Below, in pieces: positions 1-7,039 of a stretch of DNA of 32,174 bases. Numbering within the stretch: the stretch's first letter is position 1; every line of letters starts with the position of its first letter. This DNA is from Betaproteobacteria bacterium (lineage in GTDB: Bacteria; Pseudomonadota; Gammaproteobacteria; Burkholderiales; SG8-39): NCBI GenBank assembly GCA_016210745.1, contig JACQTO010000216.1, positions 1 through 32,174 of the forward strand. The letters run 5' to 3'. The position numbers were made by a program, and so were the translations under genes. The notes under the pieces are model-generated. The model had not been told where the DNA came from. It ran no database searches and saw only the letters and a list, made by a program, of their open reading frames with translations.

Positions 1-150
1 CACCACACCGATATTCACGTGGTCGTCGTCGACGACATTCACCTCGCGAACGGTGGGGAAAGCCCAGGCGATGTTGACGATCTGGCTGAATACGTCGTAG
101 ACATCGCCAGCAGGCCGGTCCACGAGAAAACTGTTGTCGATTGTGATCAC
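1..150 (-). CDS. SRPBCC-domain protein, partial (3' end outside window)
   Basis: Fifty N-terminal codons are visible, reading leftwards from a GTG at 148-150 that has an AAAGAGAA-type ribosome site 5-10 bases upstream. The opening (ITIDNSFLVDRPAGDVYDVF...) followed by a polar turn and a beta-strand-like segment fits the START/SRPBCC fold, in which a helix-grip cavity binds a small hydrophobic ligand; CoxG-type proteins and polyketide cyclase-like proteins start this way. It lies 32 bases after the stop of the FAD oxidoreductase and is probably co-transcribed with it. The ligand is unknown, and assignment to a particular SRPBCC subfamily is not possible from 50 residues. Confidence 0.55.
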   Translation of the reverse strand, partial: MITIDNSFLVDRPAGDVYDVFSQIVNIAWAFPTVREVNVVDDDHVNIGVV

Positions 151-182
151 TGATTGTTCTCTTTTCGGTTAATGAACGGGCC

Positions 183-1766
183 TTACTTGTTTTCCCACCA
201 TTTCGGGCGCTGCAGATCGTCGAGGATGACATCGGCCGCTATGACCCCCGGACCGGCGATGATGCCGCCCCCCGGATGCATGCACGCCCCGGCCATGTAC
301 AGCCCCTTGATAGGGGTCCTGTACTGGGCCAGTTCCGCCAGCGGCCTGAAATGCTCCATCTGGGCAAAGTTCATCCGCCCCATGAACACCCCGCCCTCGG
401 CCATGTTGATGATCCGGTTGGAGATGTCCACCGGCGTTTGCGTGCCCACCCCCATGATGTTGTCCTTGGTGATGTTGGGCGCGTACTGGCGCAGCTTGGC
501 GATGCAGCGCTCGGCATATTCGTCGTTCACATCCTCCCACTTGGCCCCCTTGATGCGGTAGGGCGCCAGCTGCCACAGAAACATCGTGTGGTAGCCCTCG
601 GGGGCCTGCGAGGGATCAAACCAGGTCGGCACGCTCGCAGTAAAGGCCAGCTTCTCGGGCAACTTGCCCAGCCGAATTTCGGACACCAGTTCGGTATAGT
701 CGTCCGGCGTATCGAATCCGATGTTGAGCCGGAACGAGCGGTTGATGTCATCGTTGCCCGCACCCCGCGCGGTCTTGAACTTGGGCGCCTCGCGCAGCGC
801 CAAGTGCACACAGAACACGGAAAACTCGTCCAGCCGGAATCCCTTCACCTTGTCGACAAACCCCGGCTCCAGGTTCTCCTCGCCCACCATCTTGAGGAAG
901 GTCTGCTTGACATCGACCGTGCTCACCACGATCGGGGCCAGGTAGTTCTTGCCTTCGGCCGTACGCACACCCACCGTCTTGCCGTCTTCGATCAGGATCT
1001 TCTCGACATGCGTGAGCGAGGTGGTCTCGCCCCCGTATCTCAGCAGCGCCCGCCACAGCGCATGCGCGGTCATGTGCGAGCCCCCCAGCGCCATCTGCGA
1101 GTGCTCCACCTGACTCACCACCAGCGGCACCACCGTGCCGATGCCGGCGTAGTCGGGCAGAATGCCCCGCGGAAACGGCAGATGGTGCAGCACCAGGGCC
1201 TTGACATGGTCGTTCTCGAACCACTCGTCGACCACTTCACGCGGACTCATGCGCATCAGCCGCAGCCATTCCATGCCTTCGGGCGAACCCTCCATGATCA
1301 CGATCTGCTCCGAAGGCGGCGAAGGCGGACTGTAGAGCGCCGGAATGATCACCGTGGAACAGAACTCGCTGTAGTTCTCCACGATCTCGCGCCACTTCTT
1401 CGCGTCCTTGGCCGAAAAGCGCGCAATGCTCTCGCAGGTCTTGTCCAGATCGTTGTATATGCACAGTGCGCGACCATCGGGCAGGATCAAGCCGGCCTGT
1501 ACGGGAGGAAAGTAGTAGCGGGCGTTGAACTTCTCCAGCTCCAGGTCCTGGTAGGCCGGCATGATGTTGATGGTGTCGTGGAAATACGAATGCAGATTGT
1601 GCGCAAACCCCGGAATCGTGATCTCCTCGGTGCTCAAGCCCCCCCCTGCCTCGAGGCGACGCTCCATGACGCAAACCTTCAGCCCGGCCTTGGCCAGATA
1701 GCATCCCAACACCATCCCGTTGTGCCCGGCACCGATGATCAAAGCGTCGTACTTCGCCCCTTCCAT
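183..1766 (-). CDS. Phytoene desaturase/PYROXD2-like FAD-dependent oxidoreductase (copy 1)
   Basis: A 527-residue flavoprotein of the COG1233 type. The dinucleotide-binding motif GAGHNG is at residues 12-17, followed by the acidic end of strand 2 (VMERR) and a GGG turn. The C-terminal FAD-contact region (GLYMAGACMHPGGGIIAGPG) is present about 30 residues from the end. Such enzymes dehydrogenate or isomerise hydrophobic substrates using FAD; the substrate here is unknown. An ATG 36 bases upstream is open, but the ATG at 1766 has a strong AAGGAGGAG site five bases before it and is chosen. The gene lies about 500 bases after a UbiD decarboxylase and just before an SRPBCC gene. It is a distant paralogue of the enzymes at 8633-10282 and 31895-32174, differing at the C terminus (PGGGIIAG against PGGNITG). 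Confidence 0.88.
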   Translation of the reverse strand: MEGAKYDALIIGAGHNGMVLGCYLAKAGLKVCVMERRLEAGGGLSTEEITIPGFAHNLHSYFHDTINIMPAYQDLELEKFNARYYFPPVQAGLILPDGRALCIYNDLDKTCESIARFSAKDAKKWREIVENYSEFCSTVIIPALYSPPSPPSEQIVIMEGSPEGMEWLRLMRMSPREVVDEWFENDHVKALVLHHLPFPRGILPDYAGIGTVVPLVVSQVEHSQMALGGSHMTAHALWRALLRYGGETTSLTHVEKILIEDGKTVGVRTAEGKNYLAPIVVSTVDVKQTFLKMVGEENLEPGFVDKVKGFRLDEFSVFCVHLALREAPKFKTARGAGNDDINRSFRLNIGFDTPDDYTELVSEIRLGKLPEKLAFTASVPTWFDPSQAPEGYHTMFLWQLAPYRIKGAKWEDVNDEYAERCIAKLRQYAPNITKDNIMGVGTQTPVDISNRIINMAEGGVFMGRMNFAQMEHFRPLAELAQYRTPIKGLYMAGACMHPGGGIIAGPGVIAADVILDDLQRPKWWENK

Positions 1767-1861
1767 TTGCTCCTCCTTGTTTCTCTGGGTGATCTGGTTC
1801 AAAGGATTCGATACGCGTACGGCGGTTTAGTGCGTCTGGCTAGTGCTAGCGCATCTATTCA

Positions 1862-1890
1862 ATCATGCATCGAAGGATCGGGAAATGCAA
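1862..1890 (-). promoter_or_regulatory. Weak sigma-70-like promoter candidate for FAD oxidoreductase copy 1
   Basis: Reading the minus strand, TTGCAT (1885-1890) and CATGAT (1862-1867) are separated by 17 bases, roughly 95 bases upstream of the ATG. The matches to consensus are only partial (3/6 and 4/6), so this is a suggestion. Confidence 0.2.
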
Positions 1891-2137
1891 GACTGCCGGA
1901 CACGCGAGCAATATGAGCATCGGAACGTGACGAGCAAGTTCCATGCGGTACTGCGGCACGCGATCTTTCCGGTTCCAGCAGCAGGATGCATTACGCATCT
2001 CGATGAAATCGCGAATTTTCTTCGAAGAAGCCCGAAATTGCCTGCACACGCGCTTGGTGCGTGCGTGCTGCCTGCATCGGGCGTATTCGTGACCCGAACT
2101 ATTTCCGCGTTTCCCGGAACACTTCTCCCATGGCGTG

Positions 2138-2168
2138 CTGGAACCGACCTGCGCCAGGTCGGTTCCAG
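2138..2168. repeat. Perfect 14-bp inverted repeat, 3-base spacer
   Basis: CTGGAACCGACCTG is followed by CGC and then its exact reverse complement. It lies 97 bases beyond the stop of the UbiD gene and about 370 bases before the next start. No T-run follows on either strand, so it is not a classical intrinsic terminator. It could stabilise the 3' end of the UbiD transcript or be an operator for a dimeric regulator. Confidence 0.7.
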
Positions 2169-2264
2169 GACCACTTGCAGAATTTACTTTCTATTCTGCC
2201 TTCGTGAAAACGCTACCCCATCCGCGCCCCCGAGCGTACTTTCGGGATCTCTTGCACCGCGCCG

Positions 2265-3899
2265 CTAGTCCTTGAGGTTCTCGGGCGTCGGCCTCGCGTT
2301 CAGGGAGTATCGCTGCTTGAGCTCCTCGTTCTTGTCGATCTCCATCCGCGGCTCGTACTTGATTCCCGTCAGCCCGTACTCATCCCAGCGGCGCCCGACC
2401 AGAGCTTCCTCTTCCTTGGAAAGCACAACGACGGGCGGGAACACCTGGTTGTTCCAAGCCGGGCGCAATCCGAGATCCCAGTTGCGCGTAGCATCAATTA
2501 AACATCGCGCCCACTTGCCGGAACCGAATTTGCCCAGATCGCGCTCCTCGAAGGGAGTGCTCGGATCGAGCACCGAACCGAAATGGTTGTCGAAAATGGT
2601 TATATCACCCATCCCCGGATTGACCCGCGTGCAGAAGGCCCACTCGAGCTGGCCGTGATCGCGTATATCGATGTCTTCCTCCACAACGAATACGTTCTTG
2701 AAGGCCCAGTTGGCAAATGACATACCCCAGATCGCGGAGGCGACCTGTTTTGCCTGGTGCCGGTAGCTCTGCCGGATTTGGACGTAAATCATGAAGAACG
2801 GCCCGTCCAGGTTCATCCACACATCCGTCACCCCGGTCACTCCCGCCTGCTCCAGGTGGTTCCAGACCAGCGCCGAACTGGAAAGCGACGTGATGTAAGC
2901 ATCTTCTGTGGGCCAGCCGGGTCGGATGCTCTCGCACGAACCCTGGTAAATCGGGTCGTCGCGGAAAGTGATGCAGTCTATTTTCGTGGTCGGCTTGGGT
3001 GAGGAAGCGCCGCCGTAGTAGCCACAGTGTTCGGCGAACGGCCCTTCCATCATGTAGTCCTTCGGGTCAAAGGAGATCGTCCCCTCGATCACCATCTCGG
3101 CCGATGCCGGAACCAACAGGTCGCTGGTCTCGCATTTCACGAGATCGAGCGGCTCGCCAACGATGCCGCCGTAAACGTCGTATTCGCTGACCAGACGCGG
3201 CATGGCGCTGGCGCCCAGAATCGTGAGCAGGGGGTTGCATCCGTACACATAGGCCACCTTCATCGGTTCGCGCCGCCCCTTCATTTTGGAGAAGTGCTCG
3301 CCCCATCCCTGTGACGGCGCCAACAGATTGGCGATGTGATTCTTGTCGGCATTCATGCCGCGATAGATTCCCATGTTGTAGCGCGCGCTATCCGGGTCGC
3401 GCGTGATCACGGGGCTGAACGTATTGATGAACCGGCCGCCGTCCCACGAGTGCCACTTGGGGACGGGAATGTCGAAAACGTTGATGTCCTTACCCTTGAG
3501 GATGTTCTTCTTCAGCGGGGCCTTCGATACGATTTTGGGCGGGATGCTCCTGCTGTACGCTACGCGCATCCTGATAACCAGTGTCTTCAGGTCGGAGCTT
3601 TTCGGCAGGCCGACTGCCATCTTGAAGCGGTCGTAGGACCCGACGGAATTCGTGAATAGCTTCTTGCACCAGGTCTTTTCGTGGTCCTTGATATTGCTGA
3701 ACAGCAGTGCGGGGCCGTTCTTCGCGGACATGCAATGACGCGCAATCGTGGCGAGCTCGCAATCCCAATCGACCTTGGCCTTGACCTCCCGGAAATCCCC
3801 CTCGGCCTTGAGCAATTCGATCCAGTCACGCAGATCCTTTACCGCCCTCAGGTCGTATCCGCCCTTGACGGGCTTCAGATTGTTCGCTTGTTTGGCCAA
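2265..3899 (-). CDS. UbiD-family prenyl-FMN-dependent (de)carboxylase (copy 1)
   Basis: A 544-residue UbiD-type enzyme. The N-terminal domain opens with DLRDWIELLKAEGDF at 22-36. The prenyl-FMN region YNMGIYRG carries N175 and R180, and the acid pair lies in EGPFAE (E285 and E290), so the Glu-Arg-Glu triad of the family is intact. Family members reversibly decarboxylate unsaturated or aromatic acids using prenylated FMN; UbiX, which makes that cofactor, is not in this window. The start is a TTG at 3897-3899: AAGGAGAG lies four bases before it, and the next in-frame ATG would remove more than 50 conserved residues. It lies 69 bases after the nitrilase gene, probably in one operon. The substrate is unknown; it is clearly diverged from the second UbiD at 7040-8527. 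Confidence 0.92.
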   Translation of the reverse strand: MAKQANNLKPVKGGYDLRAVKDLRDWIELLKAEGDFREVKAKVDWDCELATIARHCMSAKNGPALLFSNIKDHEKTWCKKLFTNSVGSYDRFKMAVGLPKSSDLKTLVIRMRVAYSRSIPPKIVSKAPLKKNILKGKDINVFDIPVPKWHSWDGGRFINTFSPVITRDPDSARYNMGIYRGMNADKNHIANLLAPSQGWGEHFSKMKGRREPMKVAYVYGCNPLLTILGASAMPRLVSEYDVYGGIVGEPLDLVKCETSDLLVPASAEMVIEGTISFDPKDYMMEGPFAEHCGYYGGASSPKPTTKIDCITFRDDPIYQGSCESIRPGWPTEDAYITSLSSSALVWNHLEQAGVTGVTDVWMNLDGPFFMIYVQIRQSYRHQAKQVASAIWGMSFANWAFKNVFVVEEDIDIRDHGQLEWAFCTRVNPGMGDITIFDNHFGSVLDPSTPFEERDLGKFGSGKWARCLIDATRNWDLGLRPAWNNQVFPPVVVLSKEEEALVGRRWDEYGLTGIKYEPRMEIDKNEELKQRYSLNARPTPENLKD

Positions 3900-3968
3900 T
3901 TTTCTCTCCTTGAATTGTTGATGTCCGGCAAAAATCTATTCTCAGTGCGACCCCGGATCAATCGGCGG

Positions 3969-5057
3969 CTATTCCGGCTTGAACCCTTCCGGCGGTACGT
4001 ATAGGCCCTTCTCGATCATCTCGTTGATCTTCTGCTTGAGGAACTTTTTCCGCTCGGGATACAGCGGTGGTGCGTCTTTGGTGAACAGGTTCTTCGGCCA
4101 GGAATATTTCTTGGCCGCCTCCAGATACAGCTCGCCGAATAGTTCGGTCGGTATTTGGGGAAGCAGACTGATCAAGCTCTTGGTCCGGAAAACCCGCAGT
4201 TCCTCGATATTGATGACCGCGGCCGAATACGAAATATGCGGGCTGCTGACCCGGGACATGATTTGCCCCCGGTAGTTGACGATCATGCTGTCCGACCCGG
4301 TGGCGCCTGTCCGGGATGGGATGGCTTCGTCGGTCGTGTGGAATTTCGGCCCGTTATTGGCGGCGACCATGTAGCAGGAGTTATTGAGCGCGTGGGCCCG
4401 GTTCATCACCTCCCAGACGCCGATGTTCGTATGGTGCTCCAAATCCCCTCCCCGGCAAAGAATTTCCGCGCCGTTGAGCGCGAGCATCCTGCCGGTCTCC
4501 ATGAAATAGCCTTCGTAGCAGATCATGGTCCCGATTCTTCCAATCGGGGTGTCGCAGACCGGATAGAACGCATCCAGGCCGCTTCCGACTTTTTCCTTCC
4601 AGACGTCGTATACGTCACAGGGAGTTGTCGTGCTCTCCGGCGTAAAAACTCTTCCCTTGCGGTGTTTGTGAATGATATTGCCGTCCGGGTCGATGATGAA
4701 GTAAGTGTTGAAGAATCTGTCCTTGATAATCTCGGGCTCGATCACCTTGGCCTGCGCAACCAGGTATACCTTGAACTTCCTCGCGATTTCGGCCAGTTGG
4801 TCGCTCTCCGGCCCCGGCAGCGTGATGGCGATCTTGCGGCATGCTTCCACGTGGTCCATGCGGCTGTGTTCGTCGTAGAAGCCCTGAATGGCGCCTTCGG
4901 AAAGTACGACCAGCTTGGTGGGATAGAGGACGTCCCCCATGTAGAGACAACCCTCGATCTGGGGCAAGAGATTCGCCATGTTCTTCTTGATGTCGTCCCG
5001 GTTGGTGCACCCGTAGGTCTTGGACTGCACGGCAATTGCAAGATAGGGTTCGATCAT
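3969..5057 (-). CDS. Nitrilase-superfamily carbon-nitrogen hydrolase
   Basis: A 362-residue protein with the superfamily catalytic triad: E54 (VVLSEG), K134 (KHRKGR) and the nucleophile C180 (MICYEGYF). These enzymes hydrolyse nitriles or amides to acids and ammonia in the cytoplasm through a Cys-linked thioester. Members of similar length include aliphatic amidases, formamidases and nitrilases, and the residues seen do not settle which this is. The C-terminal tail of about 70 residues is rich in Lys and Pro. The ATG at 5057 has AAGGAGA seven bases upstream. It is the first gene of a leftward run with UbiD, and an amide- or nitrile-derived carboxylate passed to UbiD is a reasonable inference. 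Confidence 0.88.
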   Translation of the reverse strand: MIEPYLAIAVQSKTYGCTNRDDIKKNMANLLPQIEGCLYMGDVLYPTKLVVLSEGAIQGFYDEHSRMDHVEACRKIAITLPGPESDQLAEIARKFKVYLVAQAKVIEPEIIKDRFFNTYFIIDPDGNIIHKHRKGRVFTPESTTTPCDVYDVWKEKVGSGLDAFYPVCDTPIGRIGTMICYEGYFMETGRMLALNGAEILCRGGDLEHHTNIGVWEVMNRAHALNNSCYMVAANNGPKFHTTDEAIPSRTGATGSDSMIVNYRGQIMSRVSSPHISYSAAVINIEELRVFRTKSLISLLPQIPTELFGELYLEAAKKYSWPKNLFTKDAPPLYPERKKFLKQKINEMIEKGLYVPPEGFKPE

Positions 5058-5460
5058 TTCAAGTCTCCTTGATTTCTGCTGTCGTTTCTATAAGTGACGC
5101 ATTCGAGTATGGTTCAGAGCACGGCGCCTTTTATCGGGCCAGGCAGACGGGTCAGTTGGAAACCATTTACGACGCTACAGTGGAGCATTCGGCCTTACAC
5201 CGGGGCAGGTTCGGTTTTCACGTTCCGCCATCCACTGCGCAAACATCACCGAGAACAGCGCCTTGATTAAGACAGCCCCTGATAACCGTTGCCCAAATTA
5301 CAGTGGGTCAAAACTAGCACCTGGGATATTGGCACCATACTGTTTGAGCTGTTCAAGTGTCAAGCGTATATCCTACGACGGACACAGATTGCAATTGCGC
5401 CAGCATCGGCGATTTCTCCGAAGGCGCACGCGGTGATGCAGCTTCCGCCCGTGATCGGTG
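5058..5460. other. Gene-poor spacer upstream of the nitrilase operon
   Basis: No convincing gene. The stretch looks less GC-rich than its neighbours and its frames are broken. One short minus-strand frame ending in a stop near 5304 reads like protein for about 20 codons but has no recognisable family. The promoter of the nitrilase operon must lie in this spacer or the remnant beyond it, but no good -35/-10 pair was seen. Confidence 0.4.
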
Positions 5461-5800
5461 GCTTGCTGCCGAGATCTCAAATGTACGGAATTGTATCGGG
5501 AGGCGCCGGCGATCCTGCTGGCCAAGTGGCAAAACGCCAGCACATACGAATGGGCCAACTCGCATCGCGATATCCTATAAGCGCAGGCGCCCGATCACGT
5601 CGCAACAGCAGTTAGAAGCTTAGATGGAGGATCGAGGCGGCATGGACCAGATCTGTTGCGACGCACAAGCCGCGCGGGTTCGGAGTGACGGCACCGCTTG
5701 CAGATCGGCCTTTGCTGGTGCAAACGCGTGGGCGTTGATATATTGCGACAAGCGGTAATTGCTTTTGGGGTCGCTTGTGACTCGAGAGTTAATCGAGCAG
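5461..5800 (+). pseudogene. Possible carboxymuconolactone-decarboxylase-family remnant
   Basis: Frame 5473-5577 encodes 35 codons including REAPAILLAKW and TYEWANSHRDI before a TAA. This resembles the alkylhydroperoxidase-D/carboxymuconolactone decarboxylase core, where a 'REL.ILR.A' helix is followed by 'YEW..H'. Stops occur in the same frame just upstream (5434 and 5449). Downstream, family-like pieces appear only weakly and in shifted frames, with no single open frame. No start codon with a ribosome site is visible. It reads as a decayed gene left between two operons. The identification rests on a short segment and by-eye recognition only. Confidence 0.38.
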
Positions 5801-5820
5801 AAGCTTTTCTTATGGAGGAG

Positions 5821-5844
5821 ACGGCCGGTTTGTTTTCCGGCCGT
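5821..5844 (+). promoter_or_regulatory. Leader hairpin just before a Bug receptor gene
   Basis: ACGGCCGG and its exact reverse complement flank an eight-base T-rich loop. The structure ends 8 bases before the AAGGAGA site of the gene starting at 5865. It could act on mRNA stability or translation, or be a DNA operator; nothing distinguishes these. Confidence 0.45.
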
Positions 5845-5864
5845 GCAGTTCAAGGAGACAAGCC

Positions 5865-6833
5865 ATGTACCGAATCCTCGTCACGTTTGTGACAGCACTC
5901 GCAATTGCCGGCACCGCCGCGCCGGTCCAGGCGCAGACTTGGCCATCGCGCACCATCCGCTTGATCGTGCCCGCCGCCGCGGGCGGCACCGTGGACCTGC
6001 TGGCGCGCGCAGTGAGCGTGAAATTGGGCGATCTCCTTGGTCAGACGATGATCGTCGAAAACCGCCCCGGAGCCTCGACCAGCATCGCCGAAGAATACGT
6101 GGTGAGACAGGCGCCCGACGGTTACACGCTGTTGATGTCGGGAATCACGCTGGCGACGCAACCGTTCATGCGCGCGAACCTGCCCTACGACCCGCAAAAG
6201 GACTTCACCATGATTTCGCTCGTTGCCACCTCCGGCAACGTCATCGTGGTAAATCCCGCCGTGCCGGTGAAGACAGTGAATGACCTGATCCAACTGGCGA
6301 AGTCTTCGCCCACGCCGCTGTACTACGGTACGCCGGCATTCGGAGCAACCGGCCACCTCGCCGCCGAGATGTTCAACCAGATGGCGGGCACAAAGCTGCG
6401 GCAGGTGCCCTACAAGGGCGCGGCGCCTGCGCTGCAGGACTTGATTGGCGGGCAAATCCACATGACCTTTGACAACATTCCTGCAGCGATCAATTTCGTT
6501 CGCTCGGGCAAGATCCGCGCTGTTGCGGTCACCACGGCAAAGCGCGATCGGCAACTGCCCGATGTTCCGACCATTGCAGAGTCGGGCCTGCCCGGCTATG
6601 AGATCGTCGCCTGGTTTGGCATGGTGGCCCCGGCGAAGCTGCCGCGGGAGATCAGCGGGCGGTTGCATGCCGAGATCGTGAAGGCGCTAAAGGACCCAGT
6701 CGTCCTCGATCGACTCGCTAGGATCGGCTTCGAACCGGTAGGTTCCACTCCCGCGGAGTTCCTCGCCTACGTCAAGGCGGAGTCGGACAAGCTGGGGAAA
6801 GTAATCAAAGCGGCAGGGATGAAACCGCAGTAA
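5865..6833 (+). CDS. Bug/TctC-family periplasmic solute-binding protein (1)
   Basis: A 322-residue exported receptor. A signal peptide covers residues 1 to about 25 (basic start, hydrophobic core, cleavage near VQAQ). The mature protein has the family landmarks: TIRLIVPAAAGGTVD near the start, VENRPGAS, PYDPQKDF and VPYKGAAPALQDL. Bug proteins bind organic acids, amides or related small molecules through backbone amides and a conserved Asp, and normally deliver them to a TctAB permease. No tctA or tctB is in the window, so it is an orphan receptor here. The ATG has AAGGAGA six bases upstream. It heads a rightward block with a UbiD decarboxylase and an FAD oxidoreductase, which suggests it captures their substrate. 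Confidence 0.93.
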   Translation: MYRILVTFVTALAIAGTAAPVQAQTWPSRTIRLIVPAAAGGTVDLLARAVSVKLGDLLGQTMIVENRPGASTSIAEEYVVRQAPDGYTLLMSGITLATQPFMRANLPYDPQKDFTMISLVATSGNVIVVNPAVPVKTVNDLIQLAKSSPTPLYYGTPAFGATGHLAAEMFNQMAGTKLRQVPYKGAAPALQDLIGGQIHMTFDNIPAAINFVRSGKIRAVAVTTAKRDRQLPDVPTIAESGLPGYEIVAWFGMVAPAKLPREISGRLHAEIVKALKDPVVLDRLARIGFEPVGSTPAEFLAYVKAESDKLGKVIKAAGMKPQ

Positions 6834-6867
6834 GGCGGGCGGCGGCGCAAAACTCGGCTGGACATTT

Positions 6868-6898
6868 GGACGCGCTTCCCCAAAGCCAAAGCGCGTCC
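6868..6898 (+). terminator. Hairpin after the Bug receptor gene, terminator-like
   Basis: A perfect 10-bp stem (GGACGCGCTT and its complement) with an 11-base loop lies 35 bases after the stop codon. No U-tract follows, so it may be an mRNA-end stabiliser or a Rho-assisted site instead of an intrinsic terminator. Confidence 0.35.
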
Positions 6899-7039
6899 GC
6901 GTACCGGCCAACCCCTTTTGCGTCCGCATCGAAAGTTTGACCGACGCGAAGAAGGATAGGGATTGGTCCACGGGCCGATATATCGGCAGCTAAACAATCG
7001 CGGTACTGTTTGCCAGCGACAGCCACTTACGAGGAAGCA

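Larger units (their letters stand above)
1767..2264. other. 498-bp spacer between UbiD and FAD oxidoreductase genes
   Basis: No convincing gene was found. The only open frames are compositionally unlike the neighbours and lack ribosome sites. The spacer holds one perfect 14-bp inverted repeat (2138-2168) and a weak minus-strand promoter candidate (1862-1890), so the downstream FAD oxidoreductase may be transcribed separately from the UbiD gene. Confidence 0.5.

Noticed and set aside
276-1916. 546-codon plus-strand open frame
   Set aside because: It is antisense to FAD oxidoreductase copy 1, is rich in Arg/His/Gly with no family features, and comes from high-GC third positions of the real gene.
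1843-2268. 141-codon plus-strand open frame in the spacer after UbiD
   Set aside because: It has no ribosome site, no recognisable domain and an amino-acid makeup unlike the neighbours; it runs across the palindrome at 2138-2168.
5260-5400. Insertion-sequence remnant (IS21-like end)
   Set aside because: A short stretch around 5300-5340 vaguely resembled IS21-family termini and a 20-codon minus-strand frame looked protein-like, but no transposase motif or inverted end could be confirmed.
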